Shown piece after piece: positions 22,701 to 30,699 of a stretch of DNA of 64,000 nt (position 1 is the stretch's first letter; the number at the start of each line of letters is the position of its first letter). A program made the translations under genes and the position numbers. This DNA is from Nymphaea colorata (lineage: Eukaryota; Streptophyta; Magnoliopsida; Nymphaeales; Nymphaeaceae): assembly GCF_008831285.2 (NCBI RefSeq), contig NC_045151.1, forward strand, positions 9,972,571-10,036,570, written 5' to 3'. The notes under the pieces were generated by a model. It was given only the letters and a program-made list of their open reading frames with translations. It did no database searches and had not been told where the DNA came from.

Positions 22701-25160
22701 AATCGTTACGCATTGGCATGTGCATGCTAGAATTGATATCTGTTTAGGACAGATGAGGCGGGGTATCGAGTCGAGTGTCTCCTCGACCCCAATTGTGCAT
22801 TAGAAAGCATCATAGAATGATAATTGCATAGGACAGCTACGAGCCAACCGCAGATTGAGACTACTCTCTATGGATTGGCTAAGTTTTTCAAAGAGGTAAT
22901 TGACGTGATTGATGTGAGGATTGATGTGATGATTGATATGAATGTGTATGTTGTTGCATATCCATTGCCATGGGCAATGATGCGAATGGATGTTTTGGAG
23001 GGTAGTTGTACCCGTACGGTATGACGGCTAGCAGTGACTGTTACTGTATGTATAGACCTCATGTGGAGGTAATCGGAGGTGTGGATGCACTCGTGAAGTG
23101 TACTAGCATCATGTGCTAGCCAGTCATCTTGTGAATGTGTAACTATAATGATAAGAATGAATAACTAAGAGATGTGAGGCCAGTGGGATGTGGCTATGTG
23201 GTTGGGAGACATCCCCCTTGTTTGCCACTGGTCTCGCCTGTCAGAGCGCAGGCGGTGCAAGGCCCCAGGGTTCTGTTGTGTGTTGTGCTTGGAGCGTTGG
23301 GCTCCCGCCTTCCCAACCTGGGTGTCCTAGGGAAGGCTGAGTATCTCACCTTGGACTTCACACATCCAGGGATGAGTGCTCTACCGCTGCAGCGGGTGAA
23401 ATGGATCCATACTGTTATGGGCCACCACGGGGATTGTCTCTCGGCTGTAGGCCGCCCGCGGTGTGCACGTGCCTGTGTTGCACCCAGAGGAACTGTTAAT
23501 GCACTAAAGTTAATGAAAATGTAATGTGTTTGATAGAATGCATGTGACTGACGCATATGTGAATGATATGAATGCATGTGTTATGTTTAAGCATGCAGTG
23601 ACTGACGTTGTGTTAGGGTGGCCATCAAGTGACTTTTACGTGTCGTACTCTGACACGACATGACGATAGATGGGTTGATATTTGTTCTTTTATTTGAGCC
23701 TTACTTGAGAAGGTTTGGCATTTTCCTGGTTTGTTGCCATACTGCGAAGGCTGAGCCTTCAGTTGTTTTCTTTTTCAGGTTTTGGCGGATTCGGGGCAAC
23801 AGGTTGAGCAGATGGCTTCACTCACGTCCTATTGGGGAGGTTTTGGGATTGTCGTTTGTAGTGCCGGCGCATCATGTTTTGGTTTTATTGATGTCTTCTT
23901 CTTGTTAGGCATCAATGTTATGATTTTGAGGCATTTTGGTCATGCACATAGATGTGAATTTGTATGAAACAAAATGGTTATATAAATAAAAGTTCGCCTC
24001 ATTGTTTTGAATTGCTTGGCTCATCGTCTTTTTGAATTGTTGGGTAGTCACTCCTCGATGCTTTATGTTTAGAAAAGAAAAAAGGGGGTTTGTGGGTTAA
24101 AAGGTCGGGGTGTGACACTAAAAAAAGAAGAAAAATTAAAAAAAAAATAAATCAAGTAAGATTAAGTAGTTTGGATCAGCATCGAGCCAAGAAATACCCA
24201 AGTGTATCCAAGTAGCCACTTTAGGTACAGTTACGGTGACACGAGTAGATGGACCTTAATGAAGTACCCATATGACTTACCCATACCCCCATGTGTCTCT
24301 CACTTAGTTTGATAGGAATTAGTAGAAGCATAGCGGTAGCAGCATAGTCCAAAGCACTCAGAACTGCTTGAGTAAGGGGTATTCATTAGAGAAAGATTTT
24401 GACTTTGGAATTAGTCAGTGTTATGCAAGTCTACAAAGAGAAGCGGAGTATGCTTGGTGAGCTCGGTTGCAGCTCCCATCTCTTCCTTAATACTTTGTAC
24501 TATTGTCATAAAATGGTGCCATGGCCGCTAGCATCTCCAAGGTTGCAGCTCCCCACTCTCTCTTATTAGTTACATCTTTGTTCAACAACCATTTGTATAC
24601 ATGGTTTCCCCTTTCTTCTCCGTCCTTAAAGTTTACTGTGATGAAAGGCTAACAAAACCCAGAATCATGCCCGAAACAGTTCAACCTTAGTTTGACAGAC
24701 AAACAAACAAAAATAAGAATAATATCTATTGAGAAACTGAACCATTGAGAGCGGCATGAAATATTAAAACCTAATGCAGGAAGCAAATAACACAAGAAGT
24801 CATGAGACCAGCGCGGAGAGATTCATCGACATCAACATGAATAGAGTATCAAAAAAAAAAAAAAAACCGTCATTTATCATTGATGAAATTCACAAGCGGT
24901 TGAATCCCTGTAACTAAAGAAATACAGGGGGTTCACAACCATCTAATTTAAATCCATTTCAAGTGTCCGCGAGCCTGAAGTAACCAAACTTCCGAACCCA
25001 AGAGAAACACACACACAGAGAGATTATGTTCACCTTCAGAATTGCTAAGGCGGAACTCTTCCAGCAGCTTGGCTATTTGAATCTTGGTGGCTTCGGCGAC
25101 ATGAGGCTTCCTTGCTTGCCCTCCATTCCCTTTCCCTTGCTTCTGCCCTTTCTTCCCCAT
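6742..25160 (-). CDS. R3H-domain DExH-box RNA helicase, NIH/HVT1 (DExH2/DExH6) type, 5' part
   Basis: This is an ATP-dependent RNA helicase gene of the plant NIH/HVT1 family, close to animal YTHDC2. Five exons were joined by hand: 25160-25034, 12526-12436, 7591-7285, 7104-7030 and 6786-6742. Every junction is GT-AG and the frame is kept, giving 215 codons. Residues 1-42 are the basic start ([11 protein letters not shown]) and '[17 protein letters not shown]'. The R3H nucleic-acid-binding domain follows, with R55 and H59. '[10 protein letters not shown]' is next, then a linker. 'RSKLPIASF' leads into the Walker A motif GETGCGKTT (206-214). The family normally exceeds 1,000 residues, so the DEIH, helicase C and OB parts are missing. 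They either lie beyond coordinate 1 or are lost. Introns 1 and 2 are 12.5 and 4.8 kb and are filled with transposons. An in-frame ATG ten codons upstream (25190) is an alternative start. Confidence 0.85.
7030..7104 (-). CDS. Helicase exon 4
   Basis: Exactly 25 codons between a GCTTGCAG acceptor and a CATCAG/GTACAA donor. It encodes '[20 protein letters not shown]' plus VESHQ, the segment that precedes motif I in DEAH/DExH helicases. Confidence 0.87.
7285..7591 (-). CDS. Helicase exon 3
   Basis: 307 bp from a TTTTTGCAG acceptor to an AAAG/GTTTTG donor. The first base completes the Gly codon begun in exon 2, then '[14 protein letters not shown]'. The middle is a linker with '[17 protein letters not shown]'. 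The end '[11 protein letters not shown]' leads into the helicase core in the next exon. No stop is present. Confidence 0.85.
7592..12435 (-). other. Helicase intron 2 (4.8 kb)
   Basis: It holds a decayed copia element in antisense (9887-12240), two copies of the GTGACATAG repeat (8640-8746 and 9722-9818), and an exon-like ORF at about 9080-9239 of unknown origin. The part at 7650-8640 is AT-rich with no gene seen. The stretch at 8790-8890 shares a GGTAAATTTTTAAAAA word with 13165-13190. Confidence 0.75.
9887..12240 (+). pseudogene. Decayed copia element (gag, protease, integrase remains)
   Basis: Reading in shifting frames gives a copia order. Gag of UBN2 type is at 9887-10450 ('[18 protein letters not shown]', then '[11 protein letters not shown]'). 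A protease start near 10830 reads '[16 protein letters not shown]', where the usual D-S-G-A-T is altered. Integrase remains are at 11500-12240 ('[17 protein letters not shown]', '[13 protein letters not shown]', '[13 protein letters not shown]', '[11 protein letters not shown]'). Many stops and shifts show an old copy. No LTRs or reverse transcriptase were seen. It lies antisense inside helicase intron 2. Confidence 0.7.
12436..12526 (-). CDS. Helicase exon 2 (R3H domain)
   Basis: 91 bp between a TTGTAG acceptor and a GG/GTCAGT donor. It encodes '[19 protein letters not shown]' followed by '[10 protein letters not shown]', the core of an R3H domain with the RxxxH signature. It is too short to appear as a free-standing ORF, and was found because it fits exactly in phase between exons 1 and 3. 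Confidence 0.88.
12823..13084. repeat. 131-bp tandem duplication, two copies
   Basis: Copies at 12823-12953 and 12954-13084 both begin GAGAAAAAAGACCATGCCAG and end CAGTGGCAAGAT, with only a few differences. It lies in helicase intron 1. Confidence 0.85.
13100..13460. repeat. A/T-homopolymer-rich repeat region
   Basis: Carries GGCGAGATATTCTCG near 13118 and then long A and T runs with repeated ACGTGTT and TTTTCGG words. It shares words with 8790-8890 and 9480-9545, so it is probably one member of a dispersed family. No gene seen. Confidence 0.4.
14336..14588 (-). repeat. 3' LTR of the copia element
   Basis: 253 bp. On the plus strand it reads TGTAGAAACACG to ACTTCAACA. On the element's strand it starts TGTTGAAGTATG and ends TTTCTACA. 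Next to it are CTTTT (target duplication) on the left and the polypurine tract on the right. Confidence 0.95.
14583..17917 (-). pseudogene. Copia pol (protease, integrase, reverse transcriptase, RNase H), broken
   Basis: In order on the minus strand: protease near 17820-17917 ('[13 protein letters not shown]'); GAG-pre-integrase H-H-C-C zinc region ('[10 protein letters not shown]' to '[10 protein letters not shown]', about 17340-17470); integrase core ('HSDVWGPS', 'NGVAERKN'); reverse transcriptase (15420-16010, with '[18 protein letters not shown]' and the catalytic 'YVDDMIV'); RNase H (14620-15000, '[10 protein letters not shown]', '[11 protein letters not shown]', '[10 protein letters not shown]', 'TADVLTKAL'). 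Breaks by eye: a frameshift near 17590, a stop near 16955, a frameshift near 16230, stops near 16036 and 15679, and a frameshift near 15430. The final stop codon lies in the first bases of the 3' LTR. Confidence 0.92.
14589..14604 (-). other. Polypurine tract
   Basis: On the minus strand CTTGAGGGGGAA directly precedes the TGTTGAAG start of the 3' LTR. This is the normal plus-strand primer for copia elements. Confidence 0.85.
17918..19175 (-). repeat. GC-rich leader with tandem duplications in place of gag
   Basis: Between the primer-binding site and protease there is no gag or zinc knuckle, only very GC-rich repeated sequence. A block starting CAATGATGCAGGG occurs at 18007 and again at 18661, nearly identical for about 280 bp (one extra T in the second). 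Each block is followed by a GCCGGTGGCGGA-type array (36-bp period in the first, about 18329-18480), a shared GTGTCAGCAGCGTCG segment, and a GGCGGTGAC array (about 18512-18656 and 19050-19108). The resulting reading frame into the protease is Arg/His-rich and Ala/Gly-rich. It looks like repeat noise, not a structural protein. Confidence 0.85.
19176..19189 (-). other. Primer-binding site (initiator-Met tRNA)
   Basis: On the minus strand TGGTATCAGAGCCC lies directly after the TTTCTACA end of the 5' LTR. Confidence 0.93.
19190..19442 (-). repeat. 5' LTR of the copia element
   Basis: 253 bp, the partner of 14336-14588, with about 3 percent difference. It is followed at 19443 by the CTTTT target duplication. 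Confidence 0.95.
19448..20320. other. Intronic spacer with GTACC-type repeats
   Basis: No gene seen. About 19840-19965 and 20170-20242 hold runs of TACCC/GGGTA words next to CCTATGTCAC or CTATGTGACAT, further members of the dispersed repeat. A short (TA)n lies at about 20141-20163. Confidence 0.45.
20321..20676. repeat. 178-bp tandem duplication, two diverged copies
   Basis: GGAGGTATGATGTACATGCA at 20321 recurs as GGAGGTGGAATGCACATGCA at 20499, and both are followed by GGTGCAGCACTTCTCATTCA and GGAGACTGTCTTTTCCCTTT. The copies are clearly diverged, so this is older than the 131-bp duplication at 12823. Confidence 0.8.
21048..24117 (+). mobile_element. 3,070-bp solo LTR, Ty3/gypsy (Tekay/Del-like), with TSD
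   Basis: Starts TGTAACGCTCG and ends GGGGTGTGACA, flanked by the perfect 5-bp duplication CTAAA (21043-21047 and 24118-24122). There is no internal coding region, primer-binding site or second LTR, so recombination between two LTRs probably left one. The length and the TGTAACG/GTGACA ends suit the long LTRs of Tekay/Del chromoviruses, but the clade is inferred. The strand is given as plus from the TGTAACG start and is not proven. Inside are a GC minisatellite (21222-21308) and a long pyrimidine-rich stretch (21130-21620). It lies in helicase intron 1. Confidence 0.85.
21222..21308 (+). repeat. 18-bp GC minisatellite GGCGGTGACGGCGAC type
   Basis: About four and a half units of GACGGCGGCGGTGACGGC. 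The same words build the arrays in the unrelated copia element at 18512-19108. Confidence 0.85.
24123..25033. other. Intronic spacer before helicase exon 1
   Basis: Contains a further GTACC/CACCC-type patch at about 24190-24300 ending CCCCATGTGTCTC. Otherwise it is AT-rich with no gene seen. Confidence 0.5.
25034..25160 (-). CDS. Helicase exon 1
   Basis: 42 codons plus one base, from MGKKGQKQ to 'RLSNSE', ending at a GAAG/GTGAAC donor. The next base triplet is completed by exon 2 (giving 'SEVYTFEAD'). I chose the start at 25160 because family members begin with a Gly-Lys-Lys-rich stretch right after Met. The longer form would add MSSAVEVERD. Confidence 0.85.
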
Positions 25161-25420
25161 ATCTCTCTCTACCTCGACAGCCGATGACAATGGAAGGAAG
25201 CACGTTTAGCGTGATTGCTTCTCTCTCTCGCTCTCACCACAGGGAAGCGGCGTACGGGGACAACAAGAGATGCAGCGTCGCGCGTCAGACAAAAGGCTCT
25301 CGGCTTCTATGGGCCGGTAGGGCTGCCCGGACCCGAGCGAATTTCTTTGGGTGTTCAACCTTCTTCCTGTTCTTCGTAGCTGAAATCTACTTTTATACCG
25401 AACTGTGAATTTTAATTTCT
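25161..25420 (-). promoter_or_regulatory. 5' UTR and promoter region of the helicase gene (by position)
   Basis: Directly upstream of the helicase start codon. On the minus strand the 5' UTR side is GAGAGA-rich (25165-25180 and 25220-25240), as is common in plant leaders. A TATA-like word (GTATAAAAGTAG, minus strand) lies near 25388-25400. The assignment rests on position and is tentative. Confidence 0.35.
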
Positions 25421-25963
25421 ATGTACATTTCAAATTCACGCTGTAATGGATTTGAAAGGGTCAGATTTGATCTGAGAACTCCGGGAACCCGAAATCTGCA
25501 GTAATCAAACGCAACCTAAATTTTCAAAAATTTTACGAAAACAAAATCCAATTAAAACTATAATAAATCTTTTTAATAATTTCACCGTAAAGTATGAGTG
25601 CATGGTCCATCCGCCATGCGTTGTATTTAATTGAACCTGAGGGCGATGATGCCACCAAATACTAAGGAATATGCCCTTTACATTCAGATGATGAAGTGGC
25701 AAATAAAAATAGCTAAAAAGAAGGCACTCTATACATTCGGACGATGACCTGGAAAATGAAAATCATTGGTTTCAAGAAACACTCTTGCCTTATTTTTGTA
25801 ATGAAAAGTGTGTTCTAAAATAATGTTATTTTTGTATTTTCCAGCTTTGATCAGCAAATTTTCTTATTTGTTCCACAACAACCTCATCCTCCTCACTCCA
25901 TACAGCCATGCAAGGACTTCACTTTGTCTATAACTGAAGGATTTTACTACAAACGATCCCTTA

Positions 25964-26129
25964 AAGCCTGTTTGATAACAATAACAAGTTGTTATTGTTC
26001 CATAAATCTATCCCTAATGAGTAATGATAAGGATAAATTCATAAAACATTGTGTTATCATGGTCCATGAATTCGTCCAAATTTTTATTTATGAAACAATA
26101 ACAATTTGTTACTGTTGGCAAACATGCCC
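25964..26129. mobile_element. Tourist-like MITE (PIF/Harbinger type), 166 bp
   Basis: The left end AAGCCTGTTTGATAACAATA pairs with the right end read in reverse, GGGCATGTTTGCCAACAGTA. The inverted match continues about 40 bp with AACAA(G/A)TTGTTATTGTT. TTA flanks both sides (25961-25963 and 26130-26132), the target duplication of this superfamily. There is no coding capacity. Confidence 0.75.
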
Positions 26130-26132
26130 TTA

Positions 26133-27990
26133 GGTCCCTTGTTTATTGATTGTATGCAAGATGACAAGTACTTATATTGCTCGTTACATGTAGTAGGAAA
26201 GGCATTTCAAGGGCAAAGCAAATGAGATTATGGTGGCGCTAAGTTAACCAAAGCAAATGTTGATCGGTTAGGGCCATGTCCCATAAAAGACACAACATGT
26301 TGTTCGACATGTTTGTAATCCACCATGTCATATTATACTGGTGTAGGCCTTTTTGTCATTATCTTCTATCTGTAAAATGTTGTGCTTTTAGTTGAAAGGA
26401 TATTTACTATATTATTAGAATTAGAAGGAAATGACTTGTTTAGCTATGGAAGACATGTATAATTAATATGAATGAAGTGGTAACTTTAAATATATGATTT
26501 TGAATGTGTAACATGCAACGTATCAGGGTGTAATTAGACCTTCATATATGACATTAGTTATTGTTGTTTGTATATCACTATATAACTAATTTATGGTAGT
26601 TTCACCTGCAAGTGTCATACGGAATGCTATATCAAATTCTATAAAAACATTCTTACATTATAATAAAAGCACGATTGTTTTGGTGCAATTAAATGTGATT
26701 TTGAACGAACCACTCCCATTTGCAGGCATCTTATAGATGACATATCAAATTCTACGAGATGCTACTACAACTTTAACCGTGAAAAGTATTAGCATTTGGA
26801 CAAAAGCTATCACATCTTTTATGGGCATGTTACTATTGTGAAAACATATGATGTGTAGCTAACTTATGGCATGTGAATGCAGTTGGAAAAAAGAGGAATA
26901 ACAAAAATTAACATCACTTCATATGTTTAATTGAAGCAAGTATTGATTTCTTACGACCATGGGCCATGAATGGTACTCATGCATATGCGTAAATAGTTAA
27001 TTATCCATGTTAGGGCATGACAGGTGGCATCTATGTTTGATCAACCATATAGTTTTCAGTTTTGAAATTTTGCTTGTGCTTGACTAGTAAGGTCGGGATG
27101 GGGATGATGTGGGGTATAGGAACTTGTAAATAAAGACTGCTGCATGCAAATTTACTTTTCAAGCATTGATAATCAGATTACTGAGGGAAATACTGCAGTA
27201 AGATATACATAGACTAACGTTATTTAGTGACATGTGTTTAAGCTGAGATTCTTAGCATGCTTGAGCTAAGAATGTGTACCATGATTTCTTTATGTTGAAT
27301 GATTAAACTGTAAACAGAAAATTGGGTCGTAAGATGTTAGGTGTTTCTATGAGCAGTCTATAAAAACAATTCAGCATGTAATCTGATCTTCACAACAGAA
27401 AATGGTCCAAATTTCATGAAAGGATGTACCGGAAGACATGTTCCTCATGACAAACCATGTGAAGGGTCATGTTTGTGACAGGACGGTGATCAGCCACCAG
27501 CGGATCATGGAATTTATGTGATTAGGTGGCTTTAAACATATGTAGAAGGCATGCAAATGTGTACATAAGAATATGAATATTCTAGAATGAGAATGTGCTC
27601 GAACTCAATTAGAGAGATGAAATTTCACAAGGTTAAATAAAGTTATTAGGAACCACTTAACAAACCTTGTGCTAAAAGGAAGAAGTGGTGGAAAATATCA
27701 ATGATCCTAGAATTGGTAAGAATCCTTCAAGATCTGTCCTACCTATTAAAATTTCACCGGCCAGAAGTCTTTTAGACATGAAGTGATTACTACCAAAATG
27801 CTTAAGTTAAATCTGGAATACTCTTCCAATGCAACAAACTATAACATGGTCAAGAGAAGTTCCATTTTTGTCTTGTAGTAGTATGGTATAGTTAGTAAAT
27901 TGATAATGTTGAGGAGGCGAGGAGATGATACTGCCTAATTGTCCAATCTGTTGGAGAAAGGTATTGGACTTGGAATTCCTGACTCACGAT

Positions 27991-28089
<99 letters not shown>

Positions 28090-29389
28090 ACCTAGGTGTA
28101 GTAAGTGGTTTCACATCTAACCACAAGACTGCACACAAATTTATTGAATCGAAAACATATTCAGTGAGAGTGCATGGTTGTGCAGTTAGTTATACTTGTG
28201 TAGAGGTTGGATCTTGAAATATTTTAGGGCCAGAAAGATGATGATCATGCTAAAAAGGAACAGTTCAGTAAATCAATTGAAGCCAGTTATGAAGGCAGTC
28301 CTTTGTAGAATAAAGTGGTGCATTCAACTGTTAGTATAACATCATTAAAATTTCTAAAACTTGTGGGCATAGTCTATAAATGATGGCTTAATGCTAGTAT
28401 TATAAATAACTAAATATAGAGCTGCAATTAAGTGGTTTCCAACAGATGACTGTCCACCAACCAATGTTATTTACCAGATTGATACAAGTATGGCTGTAAC
28501 ACATTATGTATGCAATGATAAAGGTGCATGCATACGTGGGAGTGAAGAAGAAAATATTGGATGGGTGCAGAGTCTAACTTTCTGCTGTGATTAAGGACCG
28601 TACAGCTTGTCGACTAAAGAAATTAAGTAGAAATCACAGAAACAAGTGAACAGACTATAGTGTGATATGAAGCTAACCTTTGGGTTCTATTGTGGTGGTC
28701 GACCACGTGTGGTTTTACTGAGTGGAATTGTATCTTCAGTCTATCCGAGTAGCCAACTTTCGCTTCTTTATATGTTTCTATGTTGGTGAAACCATGTACT
28801 GGACAACTCTTGAGATAAACTACATTCCTGCAAGGTTACTTCATTAGAATCTGAACTTTTTTGCTAGCCGTGACCGTGAGATTGTGCTAAAACTTCAGCC
28901 TGCAGTGCACTTTTGTCTCTTCATTTATATATATATATAACAATGACTATCTCATTGTATATCTGGAGTATGGTTGTAAGTTTAAGCTTTGAATAATGGC
29001 TTGATCAGTTCTAAGAGAAATCTCTTTACCTTTGGGGTTCAAGCATCTAATGCAAATGTTTACACCTTATGTGTTTAGAGAGAACGTTAAGATGACATTT
29101 TTGAGCTTCCAGATTTATGTATATGTTGCCCTACGGTGCAGTTCGTTTCCACAAAGGAAAAGGTGGTCAGTTATATAGGGTTAGCATTGGGAATTGTGCC
29201 CATGGTCGATATTCTATGAAAGGATATGAGAAAATGTTTCACAACCCAAGTTGTAATGATAAGTGCCTACAAGAACACCGACTATAGCTAATGCAATCAT
29301 ACATGGGAGTGCATGCTAGGTCCAACAATTGGTTTTGTTTCGAGAGAGTTGTGGTGGCATGAACTCACCTTCGCTGCTCGTTCCTCTAT
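26133..29389. other. AT-rich intergenic stretch, no gene seen
   Basis: About 3.2 kb without any convincing frame, apart from the microsatellite at 27997-28086. Confidence 0.55.
27997..28086. repeat. Compound (TA)n(TG)n microsatellite
   Basis: About 19 TA units followed by about 26 TG units without interruption. Confidence 0.97.
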
Positions 29390-30110
29390 CTGCACTGGAC
29401 TACCCATAGGGTATTGGGCGACACAAGGGCTCCATTTGAAATAGCCACGGGAAAGCAACTGCTGATGCCATGTACTCTTGCTGCTCAAGAGAAGAGAAGG
29501 CCAACCTTCGCCTACCAATTTGTTAGAGACTGTTAAGTGAAAACAAATTTAATTAAAACATTCTTGCACAAAGCTGACAAGAAGATGAAGAAGTGAGCTG
29601 GGAAGAAGTGACATCCAGCGGAGTTCAGAATCAAAGACTAGGTCCCCGTGAATTTGTACTTAGATCACATAGAAATTTTTCATGGGCAACACCATGCCTT
29701 GATACGGAAGTATGAAAGAACATTCACGATAGTCAATAGGATCGACAAGTTGGCTTATAAGTTAAACCTGACATCAGACTTCAAAGTACGTTCAGTGTTT
29801 CATGTTTGTAACTTGAAACATTTCTATGTCGATGGTGAAGACTGAGAGAGGAGCATGACGCAATGGGAGCCAACCTTACAGAGAGCACCATCAACCAAGT
29901 GAGCAGCGAACTGACAAATGAAGCAAAGTCTTTGACGCAAAATCAACTATCTTAGGAAGCCCAAGAAGTACTTAGTGAAGTGGATAGGCGAGGAACAGCG
30001 GACATGAGAGTATGCCTTTCAGATGAAGCAAGGACACCCGAACCCGAAGAAAGTCTTGGCTTACCATGCAATGGTTAGCACCGAGGACGGTACATAATTT
30101 GAAGAGGGGA
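29390..30110 (+). pseudogene. Ty3/gypsy chromovirus integrase C-terminus and chromodomain relic
   Basis: Translating across stops gives 'APFEIATGKQLLMPCTLA', 'RRPTFAYQFVRD', 'LIKTFLHKADKKMKK', then an open frame 29648-29845 with 'GQHHALIRKYERTFTIVNR' and 'FHVCNLKHFYVDGED', the integrase end of plant chromoviruses. A chromodomain-like stretch follows ('KKYLVKWIGEEQRT', then 'QMKQGHPNP') and the terminal 'STEDGT' near 30085. Several stops make it dead. The upstream part of pol was not seen. Confidence 0.8.
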
Positions 30111-30480
30111 GCTTGTTCCCTTGTGTTTCAGTCTGCTTTGTCTTATTTCTCTTTTGCTTATAATGTCTTTGGTTTATGTTTGTTCCACCGGCCCTACCAC
30201 ATATTGGGGGATTCTATGTGTTGAGTGATTGACATTTAAATCCTATATAAACAGCATATCTTATATAAGTAAAGTTGAGACTTGCTTACATTGTCATCGT
30301 GGTAAATGCAATCTACGTTCATTGCAAATGCCTCTCCCCATTTCCTTCGTCTTTCGAATTCCGCACACGCTCGTTGTTTTCAAGTTATATGCACTCTTTT
30401 GATCCGTAAGGCTTACGGTGGATACGGTGGATAGTCCATCGTCGGGTTGCACGAGCGGAAGAAAGCAAGTCCATGACAAG
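30111..30480 (+). repeat. Probable 3' LTR remnant of the chromovirus
   Basis: Follows the polypurine-like GAAGAGGGGA at about 30100-30110. It contains TCCTATATAAACAGC at 30240-30254 as a TATA box. Neither end is certain. Confidence 0.4.
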
Positions 30481-30699
30481 AATAGTCCCTTTATAAAATA
30501 GGTCCACCTCCATTTTGGGCGATTCCAAGTTCATTTTTTATCTAAATTGAATTCTCTTGAATGGTGAATGGTCCAGCTCGATGTTGAAGGCTTGTATTAT
30601 GGATTAAATGGTGTTTTATGCTCAACAATATATTTCAGATCCAGTTTTAAAATTTTCGAGGCAAAATTAAATTGAAAAGTAATGGGGAAGCTCGCACGC

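Larger units (their letters stand above)
12527..25033 (-). other. Helicase intron 1 (12.5 kb)
   Basis: Bounded by the GAAG/GTGAAC donor at 25033 and the TTGTAG acceptor at 12527. It contains a 131-bp tandem duplication, AT-rich repeats at 13100-13460, a 5.1-kb copia element (14336-19442), a 178-bp tandem duplication (20321-20676) and a 3.07-kb solo LTR (21048-24117). Removing the two elements and one copy of each target duplication still leaves an intron of about 4.3 kb. No host exon was recognised inside. Confidence 0.75.

Noticed and set aside
25161-25190. Helicase start at the upstream in-frame ATG (25190)
   Set aside because: Family members start with Met-Gly-Lys-rich sequence, which matches 25160. 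The longer form is possible but less likely.
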